Source: Chloroflexota bacterium (lineage in GTDB: Bacteria > Chloroflexota > Anaerolineae > Promineifilales > Promineifilaceae). Taken from it: DNA of 8,705 nucleotides. Of this stretch, positions 6,771 through 8,705 are shown piece after piece (position 1 is the first letter of the stretch; the number at the start of each line of letters is the position of its first letter). The stretch lies in the NCBI GenBank assembly GCA_030599405.1, contig JAUVOB010000035.1, positions 1 to 8,705 on the forward strand. Direction: 5' to 3'. A program made the translations under genes and the position numbers. The notes below the pieces were generated by a model. That model did no database searches. It was not told the origin of the DNA and was given only the letters and a program-made list of their open reading frames with translations.

Positions 6771-7214
6771 CTAGGCTTTGTCCTCTGGTGACCAAACCTG
6801 CTCGCCCTTGAGGATTCGTCGAATCTGGTCGGGAAACTTACGGACATCTAAGGGCTTCGCCAGAAATCCGTCGAATCCAGCCTTCCTTGCTTTCTCTAAC
6901 TCCTCCACACTCCCCGTTGCGGTAATGGGAACGACGAGCGTATCACTTAACTCAGGGTGCGCTCTAATCTGTTGGAGAGCCCGATAGCCGTCTTCCACAG
7001 GGAGGCGGAGATCCATTAAGATAAGATCCACTTGTCCCATTTGTTCGGCATACTCCACAACTCCCCACCCGGTTGTCTTCCACTCTGGATGCTGCACGCC
7101 GGAATAGGCGAGCAACCTAGCCGTTAAGGCAAAACTTGTCGGATTGTCTTCAACGACCAAGACCCGTGCTTCCTCTGGCCTGATAGGTCTGCGAACTTTC
7201 TCTTCTTGATTCAA
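6771..7214 (-). CDS. Stand-alone response regulator receiver protein (DivK/CheY-like)
   Basis: This 147-residue cytosolic phosphoacceptor consists almost entirely of one receiver domain with no output domain. It has the acidic pair E22-D23 (VVEDN), phosphorylatable D68 in LILMDLRLP, T98 in ITATGS, and K120-P121 in FLAKPL. All catalytic positions are intact, so it should be phosphorylated by a histidine kinase and act by protein-protein contact, as DivK, CheY and Spo0F do. The FDGFLAKPL and PDQIRRIL blocks recall DivK-like proteins of Chloroflexota. The start is TTG at 7214, sharing TTGA with the moeA stop. A GAGG lies 10 nt upstream, and no ATG occurs before residue 67, so TTG and coupling to moeA is the best reading. 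No kinase gene is nearby, so its partner is unknown. The short C-terminal tail after residue 137 is polar. Confidence 0.92.
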   Translation of the reverse strand: MNQEEKVRRPIRPEEARVLVVEDNPTSFALTARLLAYSGVQHPEWKTTGWGVVEYAEQMGQVDLILMDLRLPVEDGYRALQQIRAHPELSDTLVVPITATGSVEELEKARKAGFDGFLAKPLDVRKFPDQIRRILKGEQVWSPEDKA

Positions 7215-8464
7215 AATAGAAGTACCTCAACCCACTCGCCGGCTTCAAAGCCGTTTCGATTAATAGGAACCTTCAACAAACCCGCAGCGTTCACCAGAGT
7301 ATAAATGAGGTTGCTTTTTCCAAAAACTGGTTCGGCAACCAGACCCTCACTCGTCTCGATCAAACGAGTAGGAACGTAATCCTCCCTTCCCGAAGCGCTC
7401 GGAACATTGCGGGAGACTCGTGCTCGAACCGATCCTTTCGTCGGTGTCCTCTTCGCTCCCTGCAATCTAAAGATGGCTGGTACGCCTAAGACTAGAAACT
7501 GAACCATCGCCGATACTGGATTTCCAGGGAGACCAAGGATGGGCTTACCTTCAACCACGCCGAGGACTGTCGGTTTTCCAGGCCTGGTTGCAACACCATG
7601 CAGGAGAACGCCAGGATCGCCCAAGCGGTCTATCACCTGAACAGTCATGTCGCGAACACTTACAGAGGAACCCGCGGTGATTACCAACATGTCATGGCCA
7701 TGAAGGGCAGTCGAGGCGGCTTCTAATAGGGAGTCAAAATCGTCGTTGACGATGCCGCAGATCTCCGGAATACCGCCATTCTGTGAAACCAACGACGCGA
7801 TCGTATAGCTATTAATATCGCGAATCTGGCCATAATCTAAGTCCCCTGTCGGTTCGATTATTTCATCACCGGTAGCAATGATTGCGATCGTTGGCGTTGT
7901 GTAAACTTGAATCTCGGTAATTCCTAGTGCGAGCAATCCCCCAATATCTTGAGCTCTCAAGTAGTGCCCGTCTGGCAGGACTTCACTTCCCTCTTGAACA
8001 TCCTCCCCAACCATCAGAATATTCTGACCAACCGCCACCGGACGATAGACTTCGATTTCGAAAGGTAACTGGCTGGCATCTTTCGATTCGACTGTCTGAG
8101 TATGTTCGATTTGCAGCACCGCATCTGCATCCGGTGGAATCATTCCTCCAGTATGGATTAATGATGCCTCACCGGCAGCTAGCACGACCTTGGCAGTCGA
8201 TCCCATGGCCACTTCGCCCACGACGGTAAGAATTGCCGGAAGGCTATTTGAGGCGCCAAAAGTATCCAATGCTTTGACAGCATAACCGTCCATCGAGCTT
8301 CGTCTGAATGAGGGTAGATCGTGAGGGGCGAAAACGGAAGATGATGTGACCCGGCCTAAAGCTCGAAAGGTCGTAATCCGGTCTACCTTGGTCCTGTGGC
8401 CTGTATGGCCCAGGAGTAGTTCCTTAGCCCTATCCGGTGCCAGGACATTGAAAAACTCTGGCAT
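7211..8464 (-). CDS. moeA: Molybdopterin molybdotransferase MoeA
   Basis: Inserts molybdate into adenylylated molybdopterin, the last common step of molybdenum cofactor synthesis, in the cytosol. At 417 residues it is full length. Visible motifs are SSMDGYAV (56-63, with D59 matching E. coli D59), IATGDEI (196-202), GQIRDINSYTI (212-222, D216), TAGSSVSVRDMT (263-274, D272) and LPGNPVSA (312-319). The C-terminal domain IV runs from about residue 340. The loop usually written SGGVSVG..D is AGSSVSVRD here, a variant I recall from Gram-positive and Chloroflexota MoeA proteins. The acidic residues of the active site are all kept. The ATG at 8464 follows the ligA stop codon with no gap, and the GGCGGA at the end of ligA may serve as a weak ribosome binding site. 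The presence of moeA implies the organism makes molybdoenzymes, though none is in the window. Confidence 0.95.
   Translation of the reverse strand: MPEFFNVLAPDRAKELLLGHTGHRTKVDRITTFRALGRVTSSSVFAPHDLPSFRRSSMDGYAVKALDTFGASNSLPAILTVVGEVAMGSTAKVVLAAGEASLIHTGGMIPPDADAVLQIEHTQTVESKDASQLPFEIEVYRPVAVGQNILMVGEDVQEGSEVLPDGHYLRAQDIGGLLALGITEIQVYTTPTIAIIATGDEIIEPTGDLDYGQIRDINSYTIASLVSQNGGIPEICGIVNDDFDSLLEAASTALHGHDMLVITAGSSVSVRDMTVQVIDRLGDPGVLLHGVATRPGKPTVLGVVEGKPILGLPGNPVSAMVQFLVLGVPAIFRLQGAKRTPTKGSVRARVSRNVPSASGREDYVPTRLIETSEGLVAEPVFGKSNLIYTLVNAAGLLKVPINRNGFEAGEWVEVLLF

Positions 8465-8705
<241 letters not shown>

Overview
The window looks like chromosomal DNA from a free-living bacterium of moderate GC content, most plausibly a member of the Chloroflexota. 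That placement is an inference from protein style, not a search. The 763-residue membrane glycosyltransferase carries an FQGDEG...KGPVE motif pair and a C-terminal beta-rich domain that I associate with Chloroflexota glycosyltransferases. The MoeA has a GSSVSVRD variant loop, and the stand-alone response regulator is DivK-like. There are no mobile elements, RNA genes, CRISPR arrays or phage genes.

Left part (1-5541, all on the minus strand): this is a surface-sugar block. In transcription order it has two multi-spanning GT39/PMT-like glycosyltransferases, 5541->3856 and 3863->1572, whose reading frames overlap. Next come a gene-free stretch of about 370 bp, a GDP-mannose 4,6-dehydratase (gmd, 1203->229) with a clear promoter and a TTG start, and the first 45 codons of a phosphoglucomutase/phosphomannomutase-family gene that runs off the left edge. 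A likely division of labour is that the mutase supplies sugar-1-phosphate, Gmd commits GDP-mannose to a 6-deoxyhexose, and the membrane GTs transfer lipid-linked sugars outside the cytoplasmic membrane.

Middle (5542-6637): a 106-bp divergent intergenic region separates the glycosyltransferase pair from a rightward gene for a UPF0104/YbhN-type integral membrane protein (lysylphosphatidylglycerol synthase TM-like, flippase-like family). Each side has a sigma70-like promoter whose -10 box ends 8 nt before the ATG, and neither gene has a Shine-Dalgarno sequence, so both mRNAs are predicted to be leaderless or nearly so. A 9/10-matched inverted repeat with a two-turn centre spacing surrounds the leftward -35 box and is a candidate operator.

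Right part (6771-8705, minus strand): this is a tightly packed housekeeping operon, in order ligA (only the C-terminal BRCT domain is present), moeA (molybdopterin molybdotransferase) and a receiver-only response regulator. The ligA stop abuts the moeA start, and moeA overlaps the regulator in a TTGA junction. The operon converges on the flippase-like gene across 133 bp in which I see no convincing terminator.

Nothing here is a clearly new defence or mobile system. The points most worth checking are the paired leaderless promoters with a shared candidate operator, the unusual ligA-moeA-receiver operon, and the two-domain glycosyltransferase.
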